Assembly (NCBI GenBank): GCA_035562355.1
Contig: DATMXU010000208.1
Location: 1 to 13,526 of the forward strand
Origin: Pseudoflavonifractor sp035562355
GTDB taxonomy: Bacteria > Bacillota > Clostridia > Oscillospirales > Oscillospiraceae
DNA: 13,526 nucleotides
Direction: 5' to 3'
Part shown: piece by piece, positions 7,517 through 13,526 of the stretch
Numbering within the stretch: the first letter of the stretch is position 1
How the letters are laid out: every line of letters begins with the position of its first letter
The notes under the pieces: model-generated
Told to the model about the DNA's origin: nothing
Seen by the model: the letters and a program-made list of their open reading frames with translations, nothing else
Database searches by the model: none
Translations under genes and position numbers: made by a program

Positions 7517-8626
7517 TCAGTGCTGTCCCAGCCGCCGGTGCACGTCCCGGCGGAGGAGCGTATAGAGGACCGAGGCCACGGGAACACTCACAAGGACGCC
7601 CACGAACCCCAGCAGACCGCCCCCCACGGTGACGGCGGCCAGGACCCAGACGGCAGGCAGGCCGATATTGCTGCCCACCACACGGGGGTAAATGACGTTC
7701 CCCTCGAACTGCTGGAGGGCGAGGAGGAACGCGAGAAAGATCAGGGTCTTGAGCGGGCTGACCATGACGAGGAGCATAGCGGCCACCGCCCCGCCGATGA
7801 AGGCGCCCACCATGGGGATAAGGGCAGAGACGCCGATGATGATGCCGATGAGAGGGGCGTAGTCCGGCTGGATGAAGAGGGTGCCCAGGGTGCACAGGCC
7901 GCCGAGGATGCAGGCCTCCATAAGCTGACCGGAGACATAGGCGGAGAAGGTCTCAGCCGTCAGGGCGGCCACATCGCTGATGCCGTCGGCCAGGGGCTTT
8001 GGGACATAGGCCCGCAGGACCCGGCGGCACTGAGAGAGTAAGGTCTCCCGTCCGGCCAGCATATAGATGGAGAAGATGATGGAGAGGAAGGCTGTTACCA
8101 CGATGGAGATGAGATTCCCGGTAAAAGCCAGGATCTGAGGCACGGCGGTGGTAATGGTGTTGAACGCGGTGGTGAGAGTGGTCTTGATCAGGTCGGAAAA
8201 CCGGGAGAAGTCCAACGTCTCCAGATTGAGGGTGGCGAGGAGCCAGTTGACCCAGCCCTGGACATTTTTCGTATAGTCGCTTAGGCTATCCCGGAAGAGC
8301 AGGATGCTCTCTGTCAGCTTGGGCAGAACAACGGAGAAAAAGGCAATAATGAGCACAATGAGCACCAGGTAGGCCGTCCCCACCGCCAAAGGGCGGGCCA
8401 GGCGCTCGGCCCAGGTCCTATCCATACGGCGGCGGTAGACCTGGTAGAAGAACTGGGTGGGACGGCTGAGCACGAAGGCTATCGCAAAGCCGATGAACAG
8501 CGGCCGCAACACCTCCAGCAGTGTGCCAAACCAGGTGCGCACCTCAACGAAGTTGACGATGAAGAGCACCAGCAGCACGGTGTAGGTGACGATCCACAGG
8601 ATGCTGCGGAAAAGTTTCTTGTCCAT
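7517..8626 (-). CDS. PerM/AI-2E-family membrane protein
   Basis: A 369-residue polytopic membrane protein of the AI-2E transporter (PerM, formerly UPF0118) family. Two hydrophobic segments lie near the start, a pair with the R-P-T-Q-F-F-Y motif follows, then a soluble-looking middle part, and a C-terminal bundle with P-L-I-G-I-I-I-G...L-I-P-M-V-G and E-G-N-V-I-Y-P-R-V-V-G, both typical of the family. Members have been linked to export of autoinducer-2 or to Na+/H+ exchange, so the substrate is unknown. The ATG at 8626 is chosen because AAGGAG lies about six bases upstream; a longer frame from a TTG at 8680 would start inside the -35 box and is rejected. It has its own promoter and is transcribed away from nifS. 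No functional link to either neighbour is evident. Confidence 0.93.
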   Translation of the reverse strand: MDKKLFRSILWIVTYTVLLVLFIVNFVEVRTWFGTLLEVLRPLFIGFAIAFVLSRPTQFFYQVYRRRMDRTWAERLARPLAVGTAYLVLIVLIIAFFSVVLPKLTESILLFRDSLSDYTKNVQGWVNWLLATLNLETLDFSRFSDLIKTTLTTAFNTITTAVPQILAFTGNLISIVVTAFLSIIFSIYMLAGRETLLSQCRRVLRAYVPKPLADGISDVAALTAETFSAYVSGQLMEACILGGLCTLGTLFIQPDYAPLIGIIIGVSALIPMVGAFIGGAVAAMLLVMVSPLKTLIFLAFLLALQQFEGNVIYPRVVGSNIGLPAVWVLAAVTVGGGLLGFVGVLVSVPVASVLYTLLRRDVHRRLGQH

Positions 8627-8656
8627 AGCGCGCTCCTTAATCTGGAAGATAAATAA

Positions 8657-8685
8657 AATATACCATTGGCACGTGAGCAAGTCAA
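8657..8685 (-). promoter_or_regulatory. Sigma-A-type promoter for the PerM-family gene
   Basis: On the minus strand, -35 TTGACT (8680-8685), a 17-bp spacer and -10 TATATT (8657-8662). The start codon lies about 30 bases past the -10 box. Confidence 0.85.
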
Positions 8686-8700
8686 TGAAATTTACTTGAC
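8681..8700. promoter_or_regulatory. Imperfect dyad between divergent promoters
   Basis: The 20 bp gtcaatgaaatttacttgac equal their own reverse complement at 16 of 20 positions, with AAATTT at the centre. The arms coincide with the -35 boxes of both promoters, so part of the symmetry is forced by the boxes. A repressor bound here could shut both genes; no known operator was recognised. Confidence 0.4.
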
Positions 8701-8724
8701 AAGATGAAACGGCAAAGCTACAAT
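8696..8724 (+). promoter_or_regulatory. Sigma-A-type promoter for nifS-nifU
   Basis: A perfect -35 TTGACA (8696-8701), a 17-bp spacer and -10 TACAAT (8719-8724). It leaves a leader of about 40 bases before the nifS start. An upstream ATG at 8704 lies within this promoter and so cannot be the start. Confidence 0.88.
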
Positions 8725-8769
8725 CATAGTAACTTGATAGGAATTACAGAAATACGAAAGGAGCTTCCT

Positions 8770-9933
8770 ATGTCAAGAACCGTCTATGCCGATCACGCGG
8801 CGACCACCTCCCTGTCGGACGCCGCGCTGAATGCTATGATGCCCTATTTTAAAGAGAAATACGGGAATCCCTCCAGCCTTTATAGCTTTGCCCAGGCGGC
8901 CAAGGCCGATCTGGAGCAGGCCCGGGCCGACATCGCCGCCTGCCTGGGAGCAAGGCCCGAGGAGATCTACTTTACCTCCGGCGGCACCGAGGCCGACAAC
9001 TGGGCCCTCAAGGGCGTGGCCGAGCTGCGCGGGAACAAGGGCAAGCACGTCATCACCACCACCATTGAGCACCACGCCATTCTCCACACCGCCGAGTACT
9101 TGGAGAAAGCGGGCTTTGAGGTCACCTACCTCCCGGTGGACAGCGAGGGTTTTGTAAAGCCGGAGGATGTGAAGGCCGCCATCCGTCCCGACACCATTTT
9201 GATCTCAGTCATGACCGCCAACAACGAGATCGGCGCCATCGAGCCCATCGCCGAGATCGGCAAAATCGCGAAGGAGGCGGGGGTCCTCTTCCACACCGAC
9301 GCGGTTCAGGCCGTGGGACATATCGGTGTGAATGTAGATGCGTGGAACGTGGACCTTTTGAGTCTCTCGGGCCATAAATTCCATGGCCCCAGGGGGATCG
9401 GCGCGCTCTATGTCCGCAAGCCGCTGCGCCTGCCCCCCCTGATTCACGGCGGCGGGCAGGAGAAGGGCCGCCGCTCGGGTACCGAGAACGTGGCCGGGGC
9501 CGTGGGCCTGGCCGCCGCCCTCAAGGAGGCGGTCTCCCTGCTGGACGAGGAGGGCAGGCGCCTGGCCGTCCTGCGGGACAGGCTGATGGACGGCCTGGTG
9601 TCCTCCGTCCCCCGCTGTAAAATCACCGGTCCCAGGGAGGATCGGCTTCCCGGCACCGCCAGTCTGGTGTTCGAGTGCGTGGAGGGCGAGTCCATCCTTC
9701 TGCTGCTGGATGGGAACGGTATCTCCTCCTCCTCCGGCTCGGCCTGCTCCTCCGCCTCGCTGGACCCCTCCCACGTCCTGCTGGCCATCGGCCTGCCCCA
9801 TGAGATCGCCCACGGGTCGGTTCGGCTCTCTCTGGGCCGGGAGAACACCGACGAGGACGTGGACTATATGCTCGAAACCATACCGAAAGTAATCGCCCGC
9901 CTGCGGGCCATGTCCCCCATCTGGGAAGACTGA
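8770..9933 (+). CDS. nifS: Cysteine desulfurase, NifS/IscS type
   Basis: A 387-residue pyridoxal-phosphate enzyme that takes sulfur from cysteine, leaving alanine, and holds it as a persulfide for iron-sulfur cluster or thio-cofactor assembly. Seen features: Y-A-D-H-A-A-T-T at the start, S-G-G-T-E-A-D-N in the cofactor-binding region, E-H-H in T-T-I-E-H-H-A, H-T-D-A-V-Q, and the cofactor lysine K203 in S-L-S-G-H-K-F-H-G-P-R-G. The catalytic C326 lies in a flexible S-S-S-S-G-S-A-C-S-S loop. This is the long-loop class I pattern, and the length is normal. The ATG at 8770 follows AAAGGAG by about six bases. The nifU-like scaffold gene begins 23 bases after its stop, so the two form an operon and a sulfur donor-scaffold pair. 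No Rrf2/IscR-type regulator gene is present beside it in this window. nifS versus iscS is a naming choice; housekeeping use is more likely than nitrogen fixation. Confidence 0.96.
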   Translation: MSRTVYADHAATTSLSDAALNAMMPYFKEKYGNPSSLYSFAQAAKADLEQARADIAACLGARPEEIYFTSGGTEADNWALKGVAELRGNKGKHVITTTIEHHAILHTAEYLEKAGFEVTYLPVDSEGFVKPEDVKAAIRPDTILISVMTANNEIGAIEPIAEIGKIAKEAGVLFHTDAVQAVGHIGVNVDAWNVDLLSLSGHKFHGPRGIGALYVRKPLRLPPLIHGGGQEKGRRSGTENVAGAVGLAAALKEAVSLLDEEGRRLAVLRDRLMDGLVSSVPRCKITGPREDRLPGTASLVFECVEGESILLLLDGNGISSSSGSACSSASLDPSHVLLAIGLPHEIAHGSVRLSLGRENTDEDVDYMLETIPKVIARLRAMSPIWED

Positions 9934-9956
9934 GGTGACGGAAAGGAAGTTTGCAG

Positions 9957-10400
9957 ATGTATTCTGAAAAAGTAATGGACCATTTCTCCAACCCCCGCAA
10001 CGTGGGTGAGGTGGAAAACCCCAACGCCGAGGGTCAGGTGGGCAACCAAAAGTGCGGCGATATCATGAAGATGACCATGCGGATCGAGAACGGCGTCATT
10101 GAGGACGTACGTTTCAAGACCTTCGGCTGCGGCGCGGCGGTGGCCACCAGCTCTATGGCCACCGAGCTGGTAAAGGGCAAGACCATCGGGGAGGCCCTCC
10201 GGCTCACCAACGCGGCGGTGGCCGAGGCCCTGGACGGCCTGCCCCCCCAGAAGCTCCACTGCTCGGTCCTGGCGGAGGAGGCCATCAAGGCCGCCATCTC
10301 CGACTACTATATCCGCCTTGGGCTGGACCCCACTCCCATCCTGGGCGGCGGGTGCGGCGGCTGCTGCGGCGGCTGCGGACACGACCACTGCTGCGGCTGA
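9957..10400 (+). CDS. nifU: NifU/IscU-type iron-sulfur scaffold with Cys/His-rich tail
   Basis: A 147-residue scaffold on which iron-sulfur clusters are built with sulfur from the NifS-like partner. The core, residues 1-125, begins M-Y-S-E-K-V-M-D-H-F-x-N-P-R-N-V-G as in the NifU N-terminal family. It keeps the three cluster cysteines: C33 in K-C-G-D (with the exchange-promoting D35), C58 in F-G-C-G-A-A, and C102 in L-H-C-S-V-L-A. There is no second NifU C-terminal domain. Residues 131-147 form a Gly-rich tail with six Cys (133, 136, 137, 140, 145, 146) and two His (142, 144), which could bind metal. The ATG at 9957 follows AAGGAAG by seven bases; a TTG six bases earlier is less likely. The gene ends the operon at a strong terminator. 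Confidence 0.94.
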   Translation: MYSEKVMDHFSNPRNVGEVENPNAEGQVGNQKCGDIMKMTMRIENGVIEDVRFKTFGCGAAVATSSMATELVKGKTIGEALRLTNAAVAEALDGLPPQKLHCSVLAEEAIKAAISDYYIRLGLDPTPILGGGCGGCCGGCGHDHCCG

Positions 10401-10417
10401 TTGCTGAAAATGCAGAC

Positions 10418-10454
10418 AAGGGGGGACGGGCATATCCTGCCCGTCCCCCCTTTT
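10418..10454 (+). terminator. Intrinsic terminator after nifS-nifU
   Basis: Stem AAGGGGGGACGGGC (10418-10431) pairs with GCCCGTCCCCCC plus TT (10439-10452), with a seven-base loop and a run of four T residues. It begins 18 bases after the nifU-like stop. Confidence 0.93.
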
Positions 10455-10462
10455 GTGTTCAT

Positions 10463-10493
10463 CGCCCCGCCTGTACGCCTTGACGGCGGGGCG
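10463..10493. repeat. GC-rich inverted repeat overlapping the metN promoter
   Basis: CGCCCCGCC (10463-10471) and GGCGGGGCG (10485-10493) form a perfect 9-bp dyad with a 13-base loop. It could be a back-up terminator (TTTGTGT follows) or an operator, since its right arm overlaps the end of the -35 box and the start of the spacer of the next promoter. Confidence 0.6.
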
Positions 10494-10508
10494 TTTGTGT
10501 ACTAAAAT
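10480..10508 (+). promoter_or_regulatory. Sigma-A-type promoter for metN-metI
   Basis: -35 TTGACG (10480-10485), a 17-bp spacer and -10 TAAAAT (10503-10508). The predicted leader is only about 25-30 bases, too short for a SAM riboswitch or T-box. Confidence 0.8.
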
Positions 10509-10541
10509 GGTATGAAACTTTGAAAAGAGGTGACCTCGCCC

Positions 10542-11552
10542 ATGATTGAGCTACGGGGGCTGTCCAAGACCTTTCCCACCGGGGACGGGGACTTTGCCGC
10601 GCTGAAGGACGTGAGCCTGACCATCGCGGACGGGGATATCTTCGGCATCGTGGGCATGAGCGGCGCGGGCAAGTCCACGCTGGTGCGGTGCATCAACCTG
10701 CTGGAGCGGCCCACCTCCGGAGCGGTTCTTATCGACGGGGAGGATATGACGGACCTCTCCCCCAAGGCCCTGCGGGAAAAGCGCCGCTCCATCAGCATGA
10801 TCTTCCAGCAGTTCAACCTGCTCATGCAGCGCACCTGTCTGAACAATATCTGTTTCCCTATGGAGATCGCTGGCGCAGGCGCCGACCAGGCCCGCAAGCG
10901 GGCGCTGGAGCTGCTGGAGATCGTGGACCTGCCCGATAAGGCGGAGGCCTACCCCGCCCAGCTCTCCGGCGGGCAGAAACAGCGCGTCGCCATTGCCCGT
11001 GCCCTGGCGTCCGATCCTAAGGTCCTCCTCTGCGACGAGGCCACCTCCGCCTTGGACCCCACCACCACAAGAAGCATCCTCCGTCTCATCCAGGACATCA
11101 ACAAGCGCCTGGGGCTGACCGTGGTAGTCATCACCCATGAGATGGCCGTGGTGGAGGAGATCTGCTCCCATGTCGCCATCCTGGACCACGGGTCCGTCGC
11201 CGAGACCGGTGCCGTGGCCGACATCTTCCAGAACCCCCAGAGCGAGGCGGGGAAACGCCTGGTCTATCCCGACGGCGTAGACACCAAGATCAAGGCGTTC
11301 CATGCCCCCAGGGTGGTCCGCGTGGTCTTCAACGGCGGCTCCGCCTATGAGCCCCTCATCGCCAGCCTTGCGATCGACTGCGGCGTGAAGGTGAACATCC
11401 TGGGCGCCGACACCCGCAATATTGAGGGCAAGGCATTCGGCTCCATGCTCCTGGGTCTTCCGGAGGACCCGGCAGAGGCCGAGAAGGCCATGAACTACAT
11501 CAGGACGCGAGATAATGTAACCGCAGAGGAGGTGCAGGAGAGCCATGGCTGA
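10542..11552 (+). CDS. metN: Methionine ABC importer, ATPase subunit
   Basis: A 336-residue ATPase that powers uptake of methionine (D- and L-forms in known systems) with MetI and MetQ. Seen: Walker A G-M-S-G-A-G-K-S-T (38-46), Q-loop Q90, signature L-S-G-G-Q (141-145), Walker B V-L-L-C-D-E-A (161-167) and switch H199. Residues about 255-332 form the NIL domain, an ACT-like unit in which bound methionine stops transport in known MetN proteins. The length fits full MetN and separates it from shorter polar amino acid ATPases. The ATG at 10542 is eight bases after AGAGGTGA; a GTG at 10530 lies inside that ribosome site and is rejected. The stop overlaps the metI start by eight bases, so the two are translationally coupled. 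Substrate is inferred from the NIL domain and the T-box before metQ. Confidence 0.95.
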   Translation: MIELRGLSKTFPTGDGDFAALKDVSLTIADGDIFGIVGMSGAGKSTLVRCINLLERPTSGAVLIDGEDMTDLSPKALREKRRSISMIFQQFNLLMQRTCLNNICFPMEIAGAGADQARKRALELLEIVDLPDKAEAYPAQLSGGQKQRVAIARALASDPKVLLCDEATSALDPTTTRSILRLIQDINKRLGLTVVVITHEMAVVEEICSHVAILDHGSVAETGAVADIFQNPQSEAGKRLVYPDGVDTKIKAFHAPRVVRVVFNGGSAYEPLIASLAIDCGVKVNILGADTRNIEGKAFGSMLLGLPEDPAEAEKAMNYIRTRDNVTAEEVQESHG

Positions 11553-12258
11553 TTTTCTCAATGACCCGAAGATTGTCCAGCAGCTGGGGTATCTCGCCAG
11601 CGGCCTGCTCCCCGCCCTGTGGGAGACCCTGTACTCCACCATCCTCGCCACTCTCTTCGCCCATCTCCTTGGCATCCCCCTGGGTGTTCTTCTGGTGGCG
11701 GGGGAAGAAGAGGGCGTCCGCCCCCTGCCCGGCACGCTGATGAAAACTCTCAATGTCGTCGTCAACCTCCTGCGCTCGGTGCCCTTCCTCATCCTTATGG
11801 TGGTGGTCTTCCCCCTGTCCCGCCTCCTCCTGGGCAGCAGCATCGGTACCCCCGCCACCATCGTCCCCCTCACCATCGCCGCCTTTCCCTTCGTGGCCCG
11901 GCTGGTGGAGTCCGCCCTGCGCGAGGTGGACCGGGGCGTGGTGGAGGCCGCCCAGGCTATGGGCTGCTCTCCGCTGCAGATCATTACAAAGGTGCTCCTC
12001 CCCGAGGGGCGGCCCGCCCTTATCTCGGCGTTCACCACCGCGTTCATCACCATCCTCAGCTACGGGGCCATGTCAGGCGCCATCGGCGGCGGCGGTCTGG
12101 GCAGCATGGCCATCAACCTGGGCCACACCCGCAATATGACCTTGGTTCTCTGGGTAGCCGTCATCGTCCTGGTCATTCTGGTGCAGATGTTCCAGTCCGT
12201 CGGCACTTACCTGTCCGTCCGGCTTGATAAGCGCATCACCCGCCGGAGCAAGAAGTAG
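11545..12258 (+). CDS. metI: Methionine ABC importer, permease subunit
   Basis: A 237-residue inner membrane permease with about five membrane helices; known MetI dimers have five helices per subunit. The EAA-type cytoplasmic loop, which docks on MetN, is clear at residues 127-154 (R-E-V-D-R-G-V-V-E-A-A-Q-A-M-G...L-L-P-E). Also seen is the G-A-M-S-G-A-I-G-G-G-G-L-G segment shared by the family. The ATG at 11545 lies inside the end of metN, after AGGAG. It ends in a basic R-R-S-K-K tail. Confidence 0.95.
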   Translation: MADFLNDPKIVQQLGYLASGLLPALWETLYSTILATLFAHLLGIPLGVLLVAGEEEGVRPLPGTLMKTLNVVVNLLRSVPFLILMVVVFPLSRLLLGSSIGTPATIVPLTIAAFPFVARLVESALREVDRGVVEAAQAMGCSPLQIITKVLLPEGRPALISAFTTAFITILSYGAMSGAIGGGGLGSMAINLGHTRNMTLVLWVAVIVLVILVQMFQSVGTYLSVRLDKRITRRSKK

Positions 12259-12267
12259 TCCGCGCGC

Positions 12268-12291
12268 GGTCCTCCTCCCATGGGGAGGACC
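12268..12291. repeat. Hairpin after metI
   Basis: GGTCCTCC (12268-12275) pairs with GGAGGACC (12284-12291). There is no T run behind it, so it is a weak terminator at best; it may protect the metNI mRNA end or only slow polymerase. Confidence 0.4.
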
Positions 12292-12339
12292 ACGGGATTT
12301 CCTGTCGGAATTCCTACTCTTTTTGTGCAGAATAAATAG

Positions 12340-12369
12340 TTGACATCCCTACCGGTTTAGTAGTATAAT
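12340..12369 (+). promoter_or_regulatory. Sigma-A-type promoter for the T-box/metQ transcript
   Basis: Perfect -35 TTGACA (12340-12345) and perfect -10 TATAAT (12364-12369) with an 18-bp spacer. This gives metQ its own transcript starting near 12376, with a leader of about 355 bases. Confidence 0.92.
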
Positions 12370-12411
12370 CACCTCACAACTAAATAACGCCCAATAAAAA
12401 GGCAAAGAAGA

Positions 12412-12669
12412 GAAGAGTAAGCGGAGAGATACGTCACAGAGAACCCGGATTGGTGGAAACGGGTATGGAAGACTTCGCTGAACATGGTCTCGGAGCCGCG
12501 CACCGACCGCTTTTTAGCGCTAGGCTGCGACGGGCGCGCCCGTAACAGCGCAGGGGTATCGGATCTGTCCCGTACCCGTCAAGGCTCCACCCGCGAGGGT
12601 GAGGCGAAACAAGGTGGTACCACGAAGCGTAAGCTCTCGTCCTTGAAGATGACTTCAGGGGCGTTTTTT
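12412..12669 (+). promoter_or_regulatory. T-box riboswitch, methionine type, before metQ
   Basis: A tRNA-sensing leader. The T-box core AAGGTGGTACCACG is at 12611-12624. The antiterminator can be drawn exactly: AAGG (12611-12614) with CCTT (12641-12644), a seven-base bulge TGGTACC, and ACGA (12622-12625) with TCGT (12637-12640). The bulge TGGT suits a tRNA ending A-CCA, as expected for elongator tRNA-Met. Stem I includes ACCCG/CGGGT around ATTGGTGG. The likely specifier is ATG at 12484-12486, after GAAC. A CACCC-GCGA-GGGTG hairpin (12588-12601) precedes the core. Uncharged tRNA-Met would open the terminator and raise MetQ. A second ATG at 12465 makes the specifier position less than certain. 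Confidence 0.93.
12638..12669 (+). terminator. T-box-controlled terminator
   Basis: CGTCCTTGAAG (12638-12648) pairs with CTTCAGGGGCG (12653-12663) around an ATGA loop, including two G-T wobbles, followed by six T residues. Its left arm contains the CGT and CCTT used by the antiterminator, so the two structures exclude each other. Confidence 0.92.
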
Positions 12670-12731
12670 GTTGCCAAAAAGCGCTGAGCCATCGGGCAAA
12701 GCGTACTAAAAATGAAAAGGAGAAGAACACC

Positions 12732-13526
12732 ATGAAGAAGAAACTGTCTGCCCTTGCACTCACCGCCGCACTGCTGATTTCCGCCCTGTCCGGCTGCTCC
12801 ACGGCCGGCAAGCCCGCCACGATCAAGGTAGGGGCCACTCCCGCGCCCCACGCCGAGGTTCTGGAGGTCGCCAAGGAGATTCTCGCCAAGCAGAACATCA
12901 CGCTGGAGATCAAGGTCTTCGACGACTATGTCCTGCCCAACACTGCTTTGGAGGAGGGCGACCTGGACGCCAACTACTTCCAGCACATCACCTATCTCAA
13001 CGGTTTTAATGAGGAGCACGGCACCCACCTGGTCAGCGTGGCCAACATCCACTACGAGCCCTTCGCCATCTACCCCGGCCAGACGGCCAGCCTCGACGAC
13101 CTGAAGGACGGAGACAAGATTGCCGTTCCCAACGACGGCACCAATGAAGCCCGTGCCCTCCTCCTGCTGGAGGCCCAGGGTCTTATCACGCTGAAGGAGG
13201 GCATCGGCCTCTCTGCCACCAAGCTGGACATAGCCGAGAATCCTCATAATTACGACATTGTGGAGATGGAGGCTAAGCTCCTCCCCTCGGCTCTCCCCGA
13301 TGTTGCCGTTGCCATCATCAACGGCAACTACGCCCTGGGCGCGGGGCTCACCTCCGACCAGGCCCTGGTCTTCGAGGATGCCGCCAAGGCTGCCGAGCCC
13401 TACGTCAACGTGCTGGCCGTCAAGGAGGGCAACGAGGACAACGAGGCCATCAAGGCCCTGGTGAAGGCCCTGCAGAGCGACGAGGTCAAGAAATTTATGG
13501 AAGAAAAATACGGCTCCGCCGTGGTC
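12732..13526 (+). CDS. metQ: Methionine-binding lipoprotein (partial)
   Basis: The first 265 codons of the substrate-binding part of the methionine importer. No stop is reached before the window ends. Members of this family are about 270-280 residues, so only the tail is missing. Residues 1-22 are a lipoprotein signal with lipobox L-S-G-C at 19-22; C22 would be lipidated and tether the protein outside the membrane. The mature part has the NlpA/MetQ pattern: I-K-V-G-A-T-P-A-P-H-A-E, then D-Y-V-L-P-N-x-A-L-E-E-G-D-L-D-A-N-Y-F-Q-H, and later N-D-G-T-N-E-A-R-A-L. AAAAGGAG lies about eight bases before the ATG. It follows metNI but has its own promoter and T-box. It is partial only because of the window edge. 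Confidence 0.95.
   Translation, partial: MKKKLSALALTAALLISALSGCSTAGKPATIKVGATPAPHAEVLEVAKEILAKQNITLEIKVFDDYVLPNTALEEGDLDANYFQHITYLNGFNEEHGTHLVSVANIHYEPFAIYPGQTASLDDLKDGDKIAVPNDGTNEARALLLLEAQGLITLKEGIGLSATKLDIAENPHNYDIVEMEAKLLPSALPDVAVAIINGNYALGAGLTSDQALVFEDAAKAAEPYVNVLAVKEGNEDNEAIKALVKALQSDEVKKFMEEKYGSAVV

Noticed and set aside
8627..8680. Upstream extension of the PerM-family protein from a TTG
   Set aside because: The TTG lies in the -35 box of the gene's own promoter, and the ATG at 8626 has a good AAGGAG site.
8704..8769. Upstream extension of NifS from an ATG at 8704
   Set aside because: That ATG is between the -35 and -10 boxes, so it is not transcribed from this promoter; the conserved protein start matches the ATG at 8770.
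10509..10541. SAM riboswitch or T-box before metN
   Set aside because: The leader is only about 30 bases and has no such motif.
12268..12291. Intrinsic terminator of metNI
   Set aside because: The hairpin is good but no T run follows, so it is listed only as a repeat.
12484..12687. Short plus-strand open frame of 67 codons before metQ
   Set aside because: It lies wholly in the T-box RNA and starts at the likely specifier codon; the bases are explained by RNA structure.

Overview
The window looks like a chromosomal piece of a fairly GC-rich Gram-positive anaerobe of the class Clostridia, probably an Oscillospiraceae-type gut bacterium (Flavonifractor/Oscillibacter-like). This is inferred from the sortase and LPXTG surface protein, a cyclic-di-GMP-I riboswitch, a T-box leader, NifS/NifU-type iron-sulfur genes, strong AGGAG ribosome sites and consensus TTGACA/TATAAT promoters. 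No species can be fixed by eye. No mobile element, CRISPR array, tRNA or rRNA was seen.

Layout. (1) Positions 1-1640, minus strand: a class C/D-type sortase gene, then a promoter and a cyclic-di-GMP-I riboswitch with a candidate terminator platform, then a small secreted CAP-domain protein. (2) Positions 1764-7451, plus strand, divergent from the sortase: a 1,895-residue wall-anchored adhesin with a signal peptide, about five large Ig-like adhesin modules, eight SpaA/Cna_B-type modules and an LPKTG anchor. It ends at a strong bidirectional terminator. (3) Positions 7517-8626, minus strand: a PerM/AI-2E-family membrane protein that converges on the same terminator. (4) Positions 8657-8724: two back-to-back consensus promoters sharing an imperfect 20-bp dyad. 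(5) Positions 8770-10400, plus strand: nifS-like cysteine desulfurase and nifU-like scaffold with a Cys/His-rich tail, closed by a strong terminator. (6) Positions 10480-13526, plus strand: metN and metI from one promoter, then metQ behind its own promoter and a methionine-type T-box. metQ is cut by the window edge.

How the parts fit. Region 1-7451 reads as a surface-adhesion module: the sortase would attach the adhesin to the wall, and cyclic-di-GMP, the usual switch between motile and attached life in Clostridia, would tune the neighbouring CAP protein. Region 8770-10400 makes and carries sulfur and iron-sulfur clusters. Region 10542-13526 is a methionine importer whose binding lipoprotein has a separate control that senses uncharged tRNA-Met. 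The points most worth checking are the riboswitch beside the sortase/adhesin pair, the T-box inside the met cluster, and the unusual tail of the NifU-like protein. I did not find a clearly new kind of system.
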